Source: Sphingopyxis sp. LC81 (GTDB lineage: Bacteria > Pseudomonadota > Alphaproteobacteria > Sphingomonadales > Sphingomonadaceae). Taken from it: a stretch of DNA of 63,857 nt. The first letter of the stretch is position 1. Every line of letters begins with the position of its first letter. The stretch spans positions 1 through 63,857 of the forward strand of contig NZ_JNFD01000042.1 in NCBI RefSeq assembly GCF_000756375.1, read 5' to 3'. Shown here piece by piece: positions 17,301 through 26,078 of the stretch. Below the pieces are notes generated by a model. It saw nothing but the letters and a program-made list of their open reading frames with translations. It did no database searches and was not told where the DNA came from. A program made the translations under genes and the position numbers.

Positions 17301-17604
17301 GCCGGGGGCGCCGGGGTATAAGATTGTGCTCGTCAAACCCGCGATCCCCGACGGGCTCGCGAGCGCCGAGGCGGCAATGGACACCATCCACGGCCGCGCT
17401 TTCTCGGGCTGGAAGGTCGATGCGGGCAGGCTGACGCTGACGGCCGAAGTGCCGGCGAACACGACGGGCGAGATTTGGGTGCCAATGCGTTTCGGCGCCA
17501 TGACCCCGCCCTCGGACGCCAGCCCGGTCCGCGAAGACAAGGGCTATTCCATCTATCGCACCGGCCCCGGCCGTTTCATCTTCACCACCGGAGGCGCACA
17601 ATGA
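14347..17604 (+). CDS. Secreted alpha-L-rhamnosidase, glycoside hydrolase family 78
   Basis: The 1085-residue protein begins at TTG five bases after GGGGAGG and has a signal peptide ending SAADQ. An N-terminal Fn3-like module (APLGLDTAAPRLAWRS, YRIRVATSEADL) and accessory beta domains precede the (alpha/alpha)6 catalytic domain. That domain carries EKNGWSGDAQ, whose Glu aligns with the general-acid position of GH78 enzymes, and WDAAAMILPWELYTTYGD. It removes terminal alpha-L-rhamnose from glycosides or oligosaccharides, in the periplasm or at the cell surface. The gene overlaps the next one by four bases (ATGA), showing coupling. Confidence 0.92.
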   Translation: MPLIGSLRGLFWGALAAAGMATSPASAADQAPAELRTEYAAAPLGLDTAAPRLAWRSPVARQTAYRIRVATSEADLDRAPLWDSGKVVSADNVQIAYAGPALASRQRYWWQVQVWDEGGKVTGWSTPAWWETGLLTASDWQAKWISGPTRRDHDWGDLTLDAELTLTGKSVDILFRALPNGKTYGDAYVWTLADDKNGPELIETIRRYPGGTSSAIKMERLGQAKLAAPLKGRRIALSIRAEGGRIVTRIDGAVVATVDNDAHKHGTIGFAGKEASAATIHSVRVSGTQSPAVAFDFAGGDNPFTGGSVAKDGLVVASGVPGVDLMLPIEAPAPLVRRAFRLSKPVASARLYYAGAGMPRLSVNGSVVGSSLGAGFTAYDKRVLGYALDVTSLLRRGENVIGAELGRGWYGLTDPNEWYFHAAPWHAEPALKAQLEVAYADGTRETVVTDGSWRTVSGPTLNDSVHRGERHDARLVLAGWDRASFRDRKWQAAPVVAGPAGQLVAATSEAIEPVENIAPVAVKEVAPGVYVYDFGRIVAGWPALKVSGPRGLTVSMVASERVADDGKVVPAAGLIDAQLQTDRYKLAGKGVEQWEPRFGYRGFRYVQVDGFPGTPPEGALTARIVHSAVARTGSFASADPLLNQIDYAAIASILNNLHGFQTDTPTYEKNGWSGDAQASAGAAARSLDIARVWTKWLADFRDAQSDKGEVPEIAPTTPFYGYENTPGWNVIWGPTTPWDAAAMILPWELYTTYGDTRVLADNQDMQRRLVDYTATFIKAPDYQRSAGLSEWASAGGMDYSNARGGGIDAVTTAYFFHQADLLAKSSAIVGKAEDAARYAKLAEDIRTAYNTRYWDATSGWYRTVDAKGVAGQPTQVQNILPLAFGMVPPGREQGVADTIARDVDKQGLRTGVYGARYLLEILSDYGHANLAYRVATRTDEPSWGWWIKNGHKTMFETWSLNSRSRDHHYFASIADWMRQRLAGLRPGAPGYKIVLVKPAIPDGLASAEAAMDTIHGRAFSGWKVDAGRLTLTAEVPANTTGEIWVPMRFGAMTPPSDASPVREDKGYSIYRTGPGRFIFTTGGAQ

Positions 17605-19064
17605 TCCGCGGCATATTCGTTTCGGCTATCATGTTGGCGACCCCCGCCGCCGCGCAGCAGGTGGCGATCGACAGCGGCACCGTTGCCGGCGCGACCACCG
17701 AAGGCGTCGCGGCGTTCAAGGGCATTCCCTATGCCGCCCCGCCGGTCGGTGCCCTGCGCTGGAGCGCGCCTGCGCCCGCCGCACCGTGGAGCGCACCGCG
17801 CGACGCAACCGCTTACGGCCCCGACTGCATGCAGAACCCGCTGCCCGGCATCCAACCCGGATCGCGGCCGATGAGCGAAGATTGCCTGACGCTCAACGTC
17901 TGGACGCCGAAACCCGTCAAGGGCGCGAAGCTGCCGGTGATGGTCTGGATCCACGGCGGCGGCTTTGTTGGCGGGTCGGGCACGCTGCCCGAAACCGACG
18001 GCAGTCTGCTCGCAAAGCGCGATGTCGTGGTCGTCAGCTTCAACTATCGCCTCGGCCGCTTCGGCTTCTTCGCGCATCCGGCGCTGGGCGAGGGCGGCAA
18101 CTGGGGCCTGATGGATCAGGTCGCGGCGCTCAAATGGGTCCAGCGCAACATCGCGGCGTTCGGTGGCGATCCGGCAAAGGTCACGATCTTCGGCGAGAGC
18201 GCCGGCGGGGAGTCGGTGTCGCGCCTGATGGCATCGCCCGCTGCCAAAGGTCTATTCGCGCGCGCGATCGTCGCCTCGGGCGGTGGCCGCGACGACTGGC
18301 CGACGCTGGCTGACGCGCAGGCGAAGGGGCAGGCGTTCGGCGTGCGCGCAGGCGCTGCCGACGCTGCAGCGTTGCGCGCGCTTCCCGCCGACAAGGTTCT
18401 CGGCAGCCTCGCGTTGATGAGCAAGGAAGAGGATCGCTATTCGGGGCCGATGACCGACGGGACGATCGTTCCCGCGGGCGCCGAGACGATCTTTGCCGCG
18501 GGCAAGCAGGCGCGCATTCCCTATATCATCGGCAGCAACGACGATGAGCTCGGCTTCATCCCCGCGCCGTTCCGCGCGATGGTCAATGGCCCGGTCGAAA
18601 AGGCGTTGGGCTCTGCCGCTGCTACCGTGAAAGCAGCCTATGCGAGCGAAGATGAGGCGAACCGGCGGCTGGGTGGCGACGCGATTTTTGCCGAACCGGC
18701 GCTCGCCTTTGGTCTGTTGCAGGCGCGCGCGGGCGCGCCGACCTTCCTCTATCGTTTCGGCTATGTTGCTGAGGGCCAGCGCAAGCCCGATGTCGGCGCG
18801 GTGCATGCGTCGGACGTTGCGTTCCAGTTCGGCAATCTGCCCGGCGATGCCACCGCCGCCGACCGCGCGGCGGCGAAACAGCTTGGCGACTATTGGACCA
18901 ATTTCGCGAAGACCGGCGATCCGAATGGCAGCGGACTGCCCGCCTGGTCGCGGCTCGACCCCGCGGCGCCGCGGCTGCTGTCGATGGGGATCGAGACAAC
19001 CGCGATGGCGCCCGCAACCACACCTGCACTCACCGCCCTCGCCGCGGCACGGGACGGAAAATAA
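17601..19064 (+). CDS. Secreted type-B carboxylesterase
   Basis: This is a 487-residue alpha/beta-hydrolase of the COesterase family with a signal peptide ending AAAQ. Visible motifs are GIPYAAPPVGALRW, the EDCLTLNVW signature, the oxyanion HGGGF, the nucleophile serine in GESAGG and a catalytic-His candidate in VHASDVAF. It likely removes an acyl or aryl ester group from the substrate imported by the upstream receptor. The start ATG overlaps the GH78 stop and the stop overlaps the next start (TAATG). The acyl group cannot be read from sequence. Confidence 0.9.
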   Translation: MIRGIFVSAIMLATPAAAQQVAIDSGTVAGATTEGVAAFKGIPYAAPPVGALRWSAPAPAAPWSAPRDATAYGPDCMQNPLPGIQPGSRPMSEDCLTLNVWTPKPVKGAKLPVMVWIHGGGFVGGSGTLPETDGSLLAKRDVVVVSFNYRLGRFGFFAHPALGEGGNWGLMDQVAALKWVQRNIAAFGGDPAKVTIFGESAGGESVSRLMASPAAKGLFARAIVASGGGRDDWPTLADAQAKGQAFGVRAGAADAAALRALPADKVLGSLALMSKEEDRYSGPMTDGTIVPAGAETIFAAGKQARIPYIIGSNDDELGFIPAPFRAMVNGPVEKALGSAAATVKAAYASEDEANRRLGGDAIFAEPALAFGLLQARAGAPTFLYRFGYVAEGQRKPDVGAVHASDVAFQFGNLPGDATAADRAAAKQLGDYWTNFAKTGDPNGSGLPAWSRLDPAAPRLLSMGIETTAMAPATTPALTALAAARDGK

Positions 19065-19927
19065 TGAAAGTCATGACCATGCGCCTCTCCGCCGTCATAG
19101 CGGGCGCGCTCGCCATCGTCGCGATCCCCGCCTGCGCGTGGGAGGTGATCCGCCTGTCGTCGGACCCCGTGCCCGCGACGTCGAAGGAGGTGCGCGAAAC
19201 GGGGCCGTTCGGGACGATCGTGCGCAACGTGTCCGATGCGACGCTGACCCCTTATGTGGCGGACAAGCCCAACGGCACCGCGGTCATCGTCGCGCCCGGC
19301 GGCGGCTTTCACATGCTGTCGATCGACAATGAGGGCGAGGCGGTCGCCAAATGGCTGAACAGCCAGGGCGTCACCGCCTTCGTGCTCAAATATCGCCTGC
19401 TCGAAACCGGCGCCGATTTTCCGCTCCAGATGATGCGTTACCTCGCCAATCTCCCCTCCTTGCGCACCGCGGTCGAACCGCTGCGCCCGCTCGCGACCGC
19501 CGACGGCGAGAATGCGGTCAAATGGGTGCGCAAGAATGCGGGCCGCTACGGCATCAAATCCAACCGCGTCGGGCTGATGGGCTTTTCGGCGGGCGGTGCG
19601 GTGACCGTGTGGACGCTGGCGGCGAACAAGCCCGCGAGCCGCCCCGACTTCGCGATCGCCATCTACCCCGGCTTGCTGCCCGACACGATCGCGGTGCCGA
19701 AGAAGGCCCCGCCGCTGTTCGTCGCGGCGGCGAAGGACGACAAGCTGGCGTATGACGACAGCGTCCGCCTTGCCGCGGCGTGGAAGAGCGCGGGCGTGAG
19801 CAGCACGATCGTCACTTACGAGAGCGGGGGCCATGGTTTCGGCATGAAGAAGAGCGGCAAACCGAGCGACGCATGGACCGACGCGATGGCCGACTGGATG
19901 CGCACCCAGGGACTCGTCGGCAAATGA
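19064..19927 (+). CDS. Secreted alpha/beta-hydrolase esterase (acetylesterase/BD-FAE-like)
   Basis: The 287-residue protein has a signal sequence ending CAW or thereabouts. Motifs include an oxyanion APGGGFHML in place of HGGG, the nucleophile GFSAGG, an aspartate in the AKDDKLAYDD region and the histidine GHGFG. It resembles the esterase-lipase group that contains bacterial acetyl-xylan and feruloyl esterases. It is translationally coupled on both sides (TAATG and ATGA). A deacetylase role on rhamnosides is inferred from context. Confidence 0.85.
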   Translation: MKVMTMRLSAVIAGALAIVAIPACAWEVIRLSSDPVPATSKEVRETGPFGTIVRNVSDATLTPYVADKPNGTAVIVAPGGGFHMLSIDNEGEAVAKWLNSQGVTAFVLKYRLLETGADFPLQMMRYLANLPSLRTAVEPLRPLATADGENAVKWVRKNAGRYGIKSNRVGLMGFSAGGAVTVWTLAANKPASRPDFAIAIYPGLLPDTIAVPKKAPPLFVAAAKDDKLAYDDSVRLAAAWKSAGVSSTIVTYESGGHGFGMKKSGKPSDAWTDAMADWMRTQGLVGK

Positions 19928-21522
19928 GGGCCCCATCGCTCCTCCTGCTCGCCGGCGGATCGCTGCTCGCGGGCTGCACCGCGAACGAACCCGCCCCGGC
20001 GCCGACACCCGCCGTACAAAAGATCGGTAGCTGTGAAGCGCTGACGGGCCTCGCGCTGAAGGACGGCAAGGTCGACGCCGCGACGTCGCTCGCGGGCGGC
20101 GCGATGGTCAATCTCGAAGCGGGCAAGCCGGGCCTGCCTGCGCCCGCGGCGTTCTGTCGCGTACAGGCGACGCTGTCGCCGGTGCCCGGATCGTCGATCA
20201 AGGTCGAGGTGTGGCTGCCCGAACGTATGGGCTGGAACGGCAAGCTGCTCGGCGCGGGCAATGGCGGCTTCGGTGCGAACATGCTGCTGCCGTCGCTCTT
20301 GATGCGCGGCGCGGTGCAAAAGGGCTATGCCGCGGTCGGCACCGACATGGGGCATGTCAGCGAAGCCGATGTCGACGCGAGCTGGGCGCTGAACGCGCCC
20401 GAAAAGGTCCGCGACTATGGCTGGCGCGCCAACCATGTCGGCGCGGAAACCGCGAAACAGGTGATCGCGGCCTTTTATGAAAATCCGCTCGCGGCGAGCT
20501 ATTTCCACGGCTGTTCGGACGGCGGGCGGCAGGCACTGACCCTCGCACAGCGTTACCCCGCCGATTATGACGCGATCATCGCGGGCGCCCCCGCAATGCC
20601 GTGGACGCGCATGGCGAGTGCCTTTGCGAACAATGCCGTAGCGGCGAACAAGCCCGGCGGCGACCTGTCGATGGCGAAATTGAAATTGCTCCAGTCGGCA
20701 TCGCTCGGCCATTGCGACGGGCTCGACGGCGTGCAGGACGGCGTGATCGACGATCCGCGCGCCTGCCATTTCGATCCCGCGAAGCTCGCGTGCAAGGGCG
20801 GCGAGGGCGCCGATTGCCTGACGCCGGGTGAGGTCGCGACCGCGAAACTGTTCTACGAAGGTCCGAAGAGCGCCGACGGCAAAAGCTTCTACCCCGGCTT
20901 CGCGCCCGGCGCCGAGGCCGAGGCGGGAACCTGGTCGCAATGGCTGACCGGCAAGACGTCGCAGCATGTGAAGTTCGGCACCGCCTTCTTCCGCTATTTC
21001 GTGCACGCCAATCCCGACTGGCAGCTTTCGGATTTCAACCTCGAACGCGACTATGCGCTCGCGAAGGCGCGCGTTGGCGGCGATCTCGATGCGGACCGCA
21101 CCGACCTCGGCGCCTTTTACAAGCGCGGCGGCAAACTGATCCTCTATCACGGCTGGAACGATGCCGGGATTCCGGCGCAGAACAGCATCGATTATTATGA
21201 GCGTCTGGTCGCGGCGAACCCAAAGGCTGCATCCACCTCGGTTCGCCTGTTCATGGTCCCCGGCATGTCGCATTGCCTCGCCGGACCCGGACCCAACAAC
21301 TTCGACCCGCTGGCGGCGCTCGACGGCTGGCGGCAGGGCGGACCCGCGCCCGAACGCATCATCGCGACCAAATATGACAACGACCTGTTCGCCTATATCG
21401 GCCTCCCCGCAAAGGCCGGGCGGACGCGGCCGCTCTGTGCATTCCCCAAGGTCGCGAAATGGGACAGTAAGGGTTCGACCGACGATGCGGCGAGCTTTAC
21501 CTGCGAGGCACCCGGAAAATGA
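19924..21522 (+). CDS. Tannase/feruloyl esterase family lipoprotein
   Basis: The 532-residue protein has a lipobox (LLAGC) at its N-terminus and belongs to the tannase/feruloyl-esterase family. Its catalytic triad is visible as Ser in [10 protein letters not shown], Asp in [10 protein letters not shown] and His in GMSHCLAG. A Cys directly before the Ser and another beside the His recall the disulfide (CS-D-HC motif) of this family. Such enzymes hydrolyse esters of gallic, ferulic, caffeic or related aromatic acids. Adjacent GH78 and GH3 enzymes suggest a phenolic-acyl glycoside as substrate. ATGA overlaps couple it to both neighbours. Confidence 0.9.
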   Translation: MRAPSLLLLAGGSLLAGCTANEPAPAPTPAVQKIGSCEALTGLALKDGKVDAATSLAGGAMVNLEAGKPGLPAPAAFCRVQATLSPVPGSSIKVEVWLPERMGWNGKLLGAGNGGFGANMLLPSLLMRGAVQKGYAAVGTDMGHVSEADVDASWALNAPEKVRDYGWRANHVGAETAKQVIAAFYENPLAASYFHGCSDGGRQALTLAQRYPADYDAIIAGAPAMPWTRMASAFANNAVAANKPGGDLSMAKLKLLQSASLGHCDGLDGVQDGVIDDPRACHFDPAKLACKGGEGADCLTPGEVATAKLFYEGPKSADGKSFYPGFAPGAEAEAGTWSQWLTGKTSQHVKFGTAFFRYFVHANPDWQLSDFNLERDYALAKARVGGDLDADRTDLGAFYKRGGKLILYHGWNDAGIPAQNSIDYYERLVAANPKAASTSVRLFMVPGMSHCLAGPGPNNFDPLAALDGWRQGGPAPERIIATKYDNDLFAYIGLPAKAGRTRPLCAFPKVAKWDSKGSTDDAASFTCEAPGK

Positions 21523-23195
21523 CGAGCCATGTTCACGGAGCAACCGAACCGCCGCTGATCGAACATAGCATCGGCGAAGCGCTCGCGCTCGCCGCCGAGC
21601 GCTGGGGCGACCGCGATGCGCTCGTCTCGGTCGGGCAGGGGATAAGCTGGAATTTCGCCGAACTGATTGAACGATCCGACGCCTTCGCCGCCGGGCTGCT
21701 CGCGCTCGGCCTCAATCCCGGCGACCGGATCGGCATCTGGGCGCCGAATTGTGTCGAGTGGACGCTGACCCAGTTCGCCGCCGCGCGCGCCGGGCTGATC
21801 CTCGTCACGATCAACCCCGCCTATCGCCTGTCCGAGGTCGAATATACGATCAACAAGGTCGGGCTGTCGGCACTGGTCGCCGCGACGCGCTTCAAGACGA
21901 GCGACTATCCCGCGATGATCGAGGAGCTCGCGCCCGAAGTGGCCGCGAGCACGCCGGGCGAGCTTCGCGCGGCGCGCCTGCCGACGCTGCGTTCGCTGAT
22001 CCTGATCGGTGCGGATGCGCGTCCCGGCTGGCTGCGCTTCGACGACGTGATGGGGCAGGGAAGTGATGCCGACCGCCAGCGCCTCGCCGCGATCGGGTCG
22101 ACGCTCGACGCCAACGACGCGATCAACATCCAGTTCACCAGCGGCACCACCGGCCTCCCCAAGGGCGCGACGCTCAGTCACCGAAACATCCTCAACAACG
22201 GCTATTTCGTCGGCCGCACCCAAGGGCTGGGGGAGGGCGACCGCATCTGCATCCCGGTGCCGCTCTATCATTGCTTCGGCATGGTGATGGGCAACCTTGC
22301 GAGCATCACTCACGGTGCGGCGATGGTCTATCCGTCCGAAGGCTTCGACCCCGAGGCGGTGCTCCGCGCGGTCGAGGCCGAGCGCTGCACGTCTCTCTAC
22401 GGTGTCCCGACGATGTTCATCGCGGTGCTCGCGCATCCCGATTTCGACAAATTCGATGTGTCTTCGCTGCGCACCGGCTGCATGGCGGGCGCGATCTGTC
22501 CTGAGCCGCTGATGCGGCAGGTGGTCGAGCGGCTGAACATGCGCGACGTGACGATCGCTTACGGGATGACCGAGACGAGCCCGGTGAGCTTCCAGACCGC
22601 GCCCGACGATCCGTTCGAGCGCCGCGTCGGCTCGATCGGCCGCGTCCAGCCGCACCTTGAATGCAAGATCGTCGATGCCGACGGCAATATCGTGCCGTCG
22701 GGCGAACCCGGTGAGCTCTGCACGCGCGGCTATTCGGTGATGATCGGCTATTGGGACGAGCCGCAGCGCACGATGGAATCGATCGACACCGACGGTTGGA
22801 TGCACTCGGGCGACCTCGCGACGATCGACGCCGAGGGTTATGGCAATATCGTCGGGCGTTTGAAGGACATGGTGATCCGCGGCGGCGAGAATATCTACCC
22901 GCGCGAGGTCGAGGATTATCTCTATCGCCACCCCGCGGTCGAGGATGTCGCGGTGGTCGGCATTCCCGACGAGCGCATGGGCGAGGAACTGTGCGCATGG
23001 GTACGGCTGAAGCCCGGCGCGGAGGTCAGTCCGGACGATATACGCGAGTTCTGCCGCGGCCAGATCGCCCACTATAAAGTCCCGCGCTACGTGCGTATCG
23101 TCGGCGAATTCCCCACCACCGTGACGGGAAAAGTCCAGAAATATCTGATCAGAGAGGCGATGGTCGCCGATCTCGGAAAGGAAGAAGCACAATGA
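21519..23195 (+). CDS. AMP-forming acyl-CoA synthetase
   Basis: This 558-residue cytoplasmic ligase has the ANL motifs [13 protein letters not shown] (ATP binding), [32 protein letters not shown] and [21 protein letters not shown] with the catalytic lysine near the C-terminus ([10 protein letters not shown]). It activates a carboxylic acid to its CoA thioester. Overlapping starts with the feruloyl-esterase-like gene and the next gene suggest it handles the acid freed by the esterases. The fatty-acyl/aryl specificity is unresolved. Confidence 0.88.
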   Translation: MTSHVHGATEPPLIEHSIGEALALAAERWGDRDALVSVGQGISWNFAELIERSDAFAAGLLALGLNPGDRIGIWAPNCVEWTLTQFAAARAGLILVTINPAYRLSEVEYTINKVGLSALVAATRFKTSDYPAMIEELAPEVAASTPGELRAARLPTLRSLILIGADARPGWLRFDDVMGQGSDADRQRLAAIGSTLDANDAINIQFTSGTTGLPKGATLSHRNILNNGYFVGRTQGLGEGDRICIPVPLYHCFGMVMGNLASITHGAAMVYPSEGFDPEAVLRAVEAERCTSLYGVPTMFIAVLAHPDFDKFDVSSLRTGCMAGAICPEPLMRQVVERLNMRDVTIAYGMTETSPVSFQTAPDDPFERRVGSIGRVQPHLECKIVDADGNIVPSGEPGELCTRGYSVMIGYWDEPQRTMESIDTDGWMHSGDLATIDAEGYGNIVGRLKDMVIRGGENIYPREVEDYLYRHPAVEDVAVVGIPDERMGEELCAWVRLKPGAEVSPDDIREFCRGQIAHYKVPRYVRIVGEFPTTVTGKVQKYLIREAMVADLGKEEAQ

Positions 23196-23524
23196 AAACT
23201 GCCATGTTTGTTGCGGCGCTGATGGCCGCCGCCCCCGCCTTTGCCCAGGGCACCGCCGTTCCGGCCGCTCCCGCCGCTCCAGCACCGGCGCCGGCTGCGC
23301 CCGCAAGCGATGCGAAATTCAACCTCGACACCCCGCTGCAGGACATCGTCGCCGACGAAAAGGGCAAGGCGGTGATCGAAAAGCATTTTCCCGGCATGAT
23401 CGCATTGCCCGAATATGAGATGTTCAAGGCGATCAGCCTGACGCAGCTCCAGCCCTATTCGAACGGCAAGATCACCGACGAGATGCTCGCCGCGACCGCC
23501 AAGGATCTGGCGGAGATCAAGTGA
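23192..23524 (+). CDS. Small secreted protein of the rhamnoside operon
   Basis: The 110-residue protein has a signal peptide ending AFAQ, an Ala/Pro-rich linker (residues 20-42) and a 60-residue helical domain ([20 protein letters not shown] through the C-terminus). The pattern [28 protein letters not shown] recalls, from memory, short C-terminal domains attached to some secreted esterases and glycosidases, here as a separate protein. Function is unknown. It overlaps both neighbours by four bases or fewer, so it is made in step with them. Confidence 0.85.
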   Translation: MKTAMFVAALMAAAPAFAQGTAVPAAPAAPAPAPAAPASDAKFNLDTPLQDIVADEKGKAVIEKHFPGMIALPEYEMFKAISLTQLQPYSNGKITDEMLAATAKDLAEIK

Positions 23525-26052
23525 TGAAAAGCCGGACAGCCTATCTGGCGGCAACATTGCTGTCTTCCATGGTGGCGCTGTCCGGCGCACAGGCGCAGGA
23601 TATGATCTACAAGGACAAGTCGGCGCCGATCGAGGCGCGCGTCGACGACCTGATGGGGCGGTTGACGATCGACGAAAAGATCCTGCTGCTCGCGGGCGAA
23701 AGCTCGATGACGCTGAACCCGATCGAACGGCTCGGGATCCCGTCGATCCGCATGACCGACGGGCCGACCGGGGTGCGCTCGCCCGAGGGCAAGCCCGCGA
23801 CGGTGTTCCCCGTCGGCGTCGCGATGGCGGCGACGTGGAACCCCGACCTCACCGCCAAGGTCGGCGCGGCGATCGGCAAGGAAACGCTCGCGCACGGCGC
23901 CGACGTGCTGCTCGCGCCGACGGTCAATATCGTGCGCACCCCGCGCTGGGGGCGCAATTTCGAAACCTATTCCGAAGACCCCTATCTCGCGGGCCAGATC
24001 GGGCTTGGTTATGTGAAGGGCGCGCAGGGCGCGGGCATCGGGGTGTCGCTCAAGCATTTCGCCGCGAACAATCAGGAAACCAACCGCTTCATCGTCGACT
24101 CGGTGGTCGATCCGCGCACGCTGCGCGAAATCTATCTGCCGGCGTTCGAAACGGTGATCAAACAGGGCGATCCCTGGTCGGTGATGGCGGCGTATAACAA
24201 GATCAACGGCACCCACGCGGCCGAGAACCGTTGGCTGCTGACCGATCTGCTCAAGAGTGAATGGGGCTATCAGGGCTTTGTCGTGTCGGACTGGGGCGCG
24301 GTCCATTCGACCGCGACGACCGTCAACGCCGGCATGGACCTCGAGATGCCGGGGCCGCCGAACCATTTCGGGCCCAAGCTCAAGAAGGCGGTCGAGGAAG
24401 GCAAGGTCACGACAGCACAGCTCGACGACAATGCGCGCCGGATGGTGCGGCTGATCGTCCGCAGCGGCGCGATCGAACGCGGCGTCGCGCGTCCGGTTGC
24501 CGCCCAGATGCCGCGCAACGCCGCGCTGGCGCAAAGTGCAGCCGAAGAAGCGATCGTCCTGCTCAAGAACAGCGGCGTGCTGCCGCTTCCTGCGTCGATC
24601 AAGTCACTCGCGGTGATCGGCCCCAACGCCGATGTCGTGCGCATCCAGGGCGGCGGCAGCTCGGCGGTCGTGCCGTTCGAGACAAGCACGCCGCTCGCCG
24701 CGCTCAAGGCGGCGCTGCCGGGGGTCCGGATCGACTACGCGCGCGGCGTCGACAATGAAGAGACGCCGCCGGGCGCCAATTCCAAATTGTTCAGTCCCGG
24801 AACCGACCGCAGCGTCACCGGCCTCGCGGCGACCTATTATGCCAATGCCGACATGAGCGGCGAGCCGGTGAAGCGCGAAACCGCGACGAGCTTTCTCAAG
24901 CGGATCAGCGGCAACATCGCCGGGCCGCAGGTCACGGGCTACGCCGCGTTTCGCTGGGAAGGGCTGTTCTGGCCCGACAAGAGCGGCACCTATGAATTCA
25001 GCACCCGCGGAACCGGCAATGCGACGATCACGCTCGACGGCAAAACCGTGCTGTCGAAAGCCAGTGCGTCGAAGCCCGACATTCGCGATGTGCTCGGCTT
25101 CCCGATCCCCCGCCGCACCGTGTCGGTCGAACTCGAGGCTGGCCGCAGCTACCCGATCCGGCTCGATTATGTGAACGGCCAGACGCCGTACGAATATCTG
25201 AGTTTCGGCATTCGCGAACCGCTGCCCTCGTTCGACGAGGCGGTCGCCGTCGCGCGCGGCGCCGACGCCGCGGTCGTGTTCGTCGGCTCATCCTCGACGA
25301 CCGAGGGTGAAGGTTATGACCGCACCTCGCTCGACCTGCCGGGCGAGCAGAACAAGCTCGTCGAGGCGATCCTCGCCGCCAATCCGAAGACCGCGGTCGT
25401 CGTCAACGCGGGCGCCGCGATGACGATGCCCTGGTCCGACAAGGCGCCCGCGATCGTCGACATGTGGCTGCCGGGCGAGGGCGGCGCTGCGGCGCTCGCG
25501 AACGTGCTGACCGGCAAGGTCAACCCGTCGGGCAAGCTGCCCGTGACGTTTCCGGCACGGACGGAAGACGATACGATCAACCTCAAGGGCGCCAAGACGC
25601 CCTATTCGGAAGGGCTGCTCGTCGGGTATCGCGGCTATGTCGCGAAGGGCGTAACGCCGCTCTTCGCCTTCGGTCACGGGCTCAGCTACACGAGCTTCGC
25701 CTACTCGGCGCTGTCGGCGCCCGCGCGCGTCAAGGGCGGCGAGGCGGTTTCGGCGAAACTCACGCTGCGCAACACCGGCAAGCGCGCGGGCAAGGAAGTG
25801 GTGCAGATCTATGTCGCGCCGCTCGCTCCCGCGGCGGGTGATCCGCCGATCGTGCTGCGCGGTTTTGCCAAGATCGACCTCGCGCCCGGCGCGCGCCGGA
25901 CGGTCAACGTGACGCTCGACCCCCGCGCCTTTTCGCAATTCGACGCCGAACGCGGCGAGTGGCGCGTCGTCCCCGGCCGTTACCGGATCATGGCCGGATC
26001 GTCTTCGGCCGATATCCGCCAGCAGCGCGAGATCGAGGTGACGGCCGACTGA
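23524..26052 (+). CDS. Secreted GH3 beta-glucosidase with PA14 insertion
   Basis: The 842-residue protein (a GTG one codon earlier is also possible) has a signal peptide ending AQAQ. It has the GH3 N-domain with KHFAANNQE and the nucleophile aspartate in VVSDWGAVHS, the second alpha/beta sandwich, an inserted PA14-like module (RWEGLFWPDKSGTYEFSTRG), and a C-terminal Fn3-like domain (VVQIYVAPL). It would release glucose or another beta-linked sugar after rhamnose removal, as expected for a rutinose-like disaccharide. It is the last gene of the operon and converges on a serine hydrolase gene. Confidence 0.93.
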   Translation: MKSRTAYLAATLLSSMVALSGAQAQDMIYKDKSAPIEARVDDLMGRLTIDEKILLLAGESSMTLNPIERLGIPSIRMTDGPTGVRSPEGKPATVFPVGVAMAATWNPDLTAKVGAAIGKETLAHGADVLLAPTVNIVRTPRWGRNFETYSEDPYLAGQIGLGYVKGAQGAGIGVSLKHFAANNQETNRFIVDSVVDPRTLREIYLPAFETVIKQGDPWSVMAAYNKINGTHAAENRWLLTDLLKSEWGYQGFVVSDWGAVHSTATTVNAGMDLEMPGPPNHFGPKLKKAVEEGKVTTAQLDDNARRMVRLIVRSGAIERGVARPVAAQMPRNAALAQSAAEEAIVLLKNSGVLPLPASIKSLAVIGPNADVVRIQGGGSSAVVPFETSTPLAALKAALPGVRIDYARGVDNEETPPGANSKLFSPGTDRSVTGLAATYYANADMSGEPVKRETATSFLKRISGNIAGPQVTGYAAFRWEGLFWPDKSGTYEFSTRGTGNATITLDGKTVLSKASASKPDIRDVLGFPIPRRTVSVELEAGRSYPIRLDYVNGQTPYEYLSFGIREPLPSFDEAVAVARGADAAVVFVGSSSTTEGEGYDRTSLDLPGEQNKLVEAILAANPKTAVVVNAGAAMTMPWSDKAPAIVDMWLPGEGGAAALANVLTGKVNPSGKLPVTFPARTEDDTINLKGAKTPYSEGLLVGYRGYVAKGVTPLFAFGHGLSYTSFAYSALSAPARVKGGEAVSAKLTLRNTGKRAGKEVVQIYVAPLAPAAGDPPIVLRGFAKIDLAPGARRTVNVTLDPRAFSQFDAERGEWRVVPGRYRIMAGSSSADIRQQREIEVTAD

Positions 26053-26078
26053 TACGGCACCGCAATCGGGTCATGCTG

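Noticed and set aside
14173..17601. A 1142-codon antisense open frame across the GH78 gene
   Set aside because: It is a mirror of a high-GC coding gene. It has no family motifs, is very rich in Arg, and the plus strand has a complete GH78 enzyme.
17601..19927. The two adjacent esterase genes as a recent duplication
   Set aside because: They belong to different alpha/beta-hydrolase families (GESAGG type B versus GFSAGG with no COesterase signature) and differ in length.
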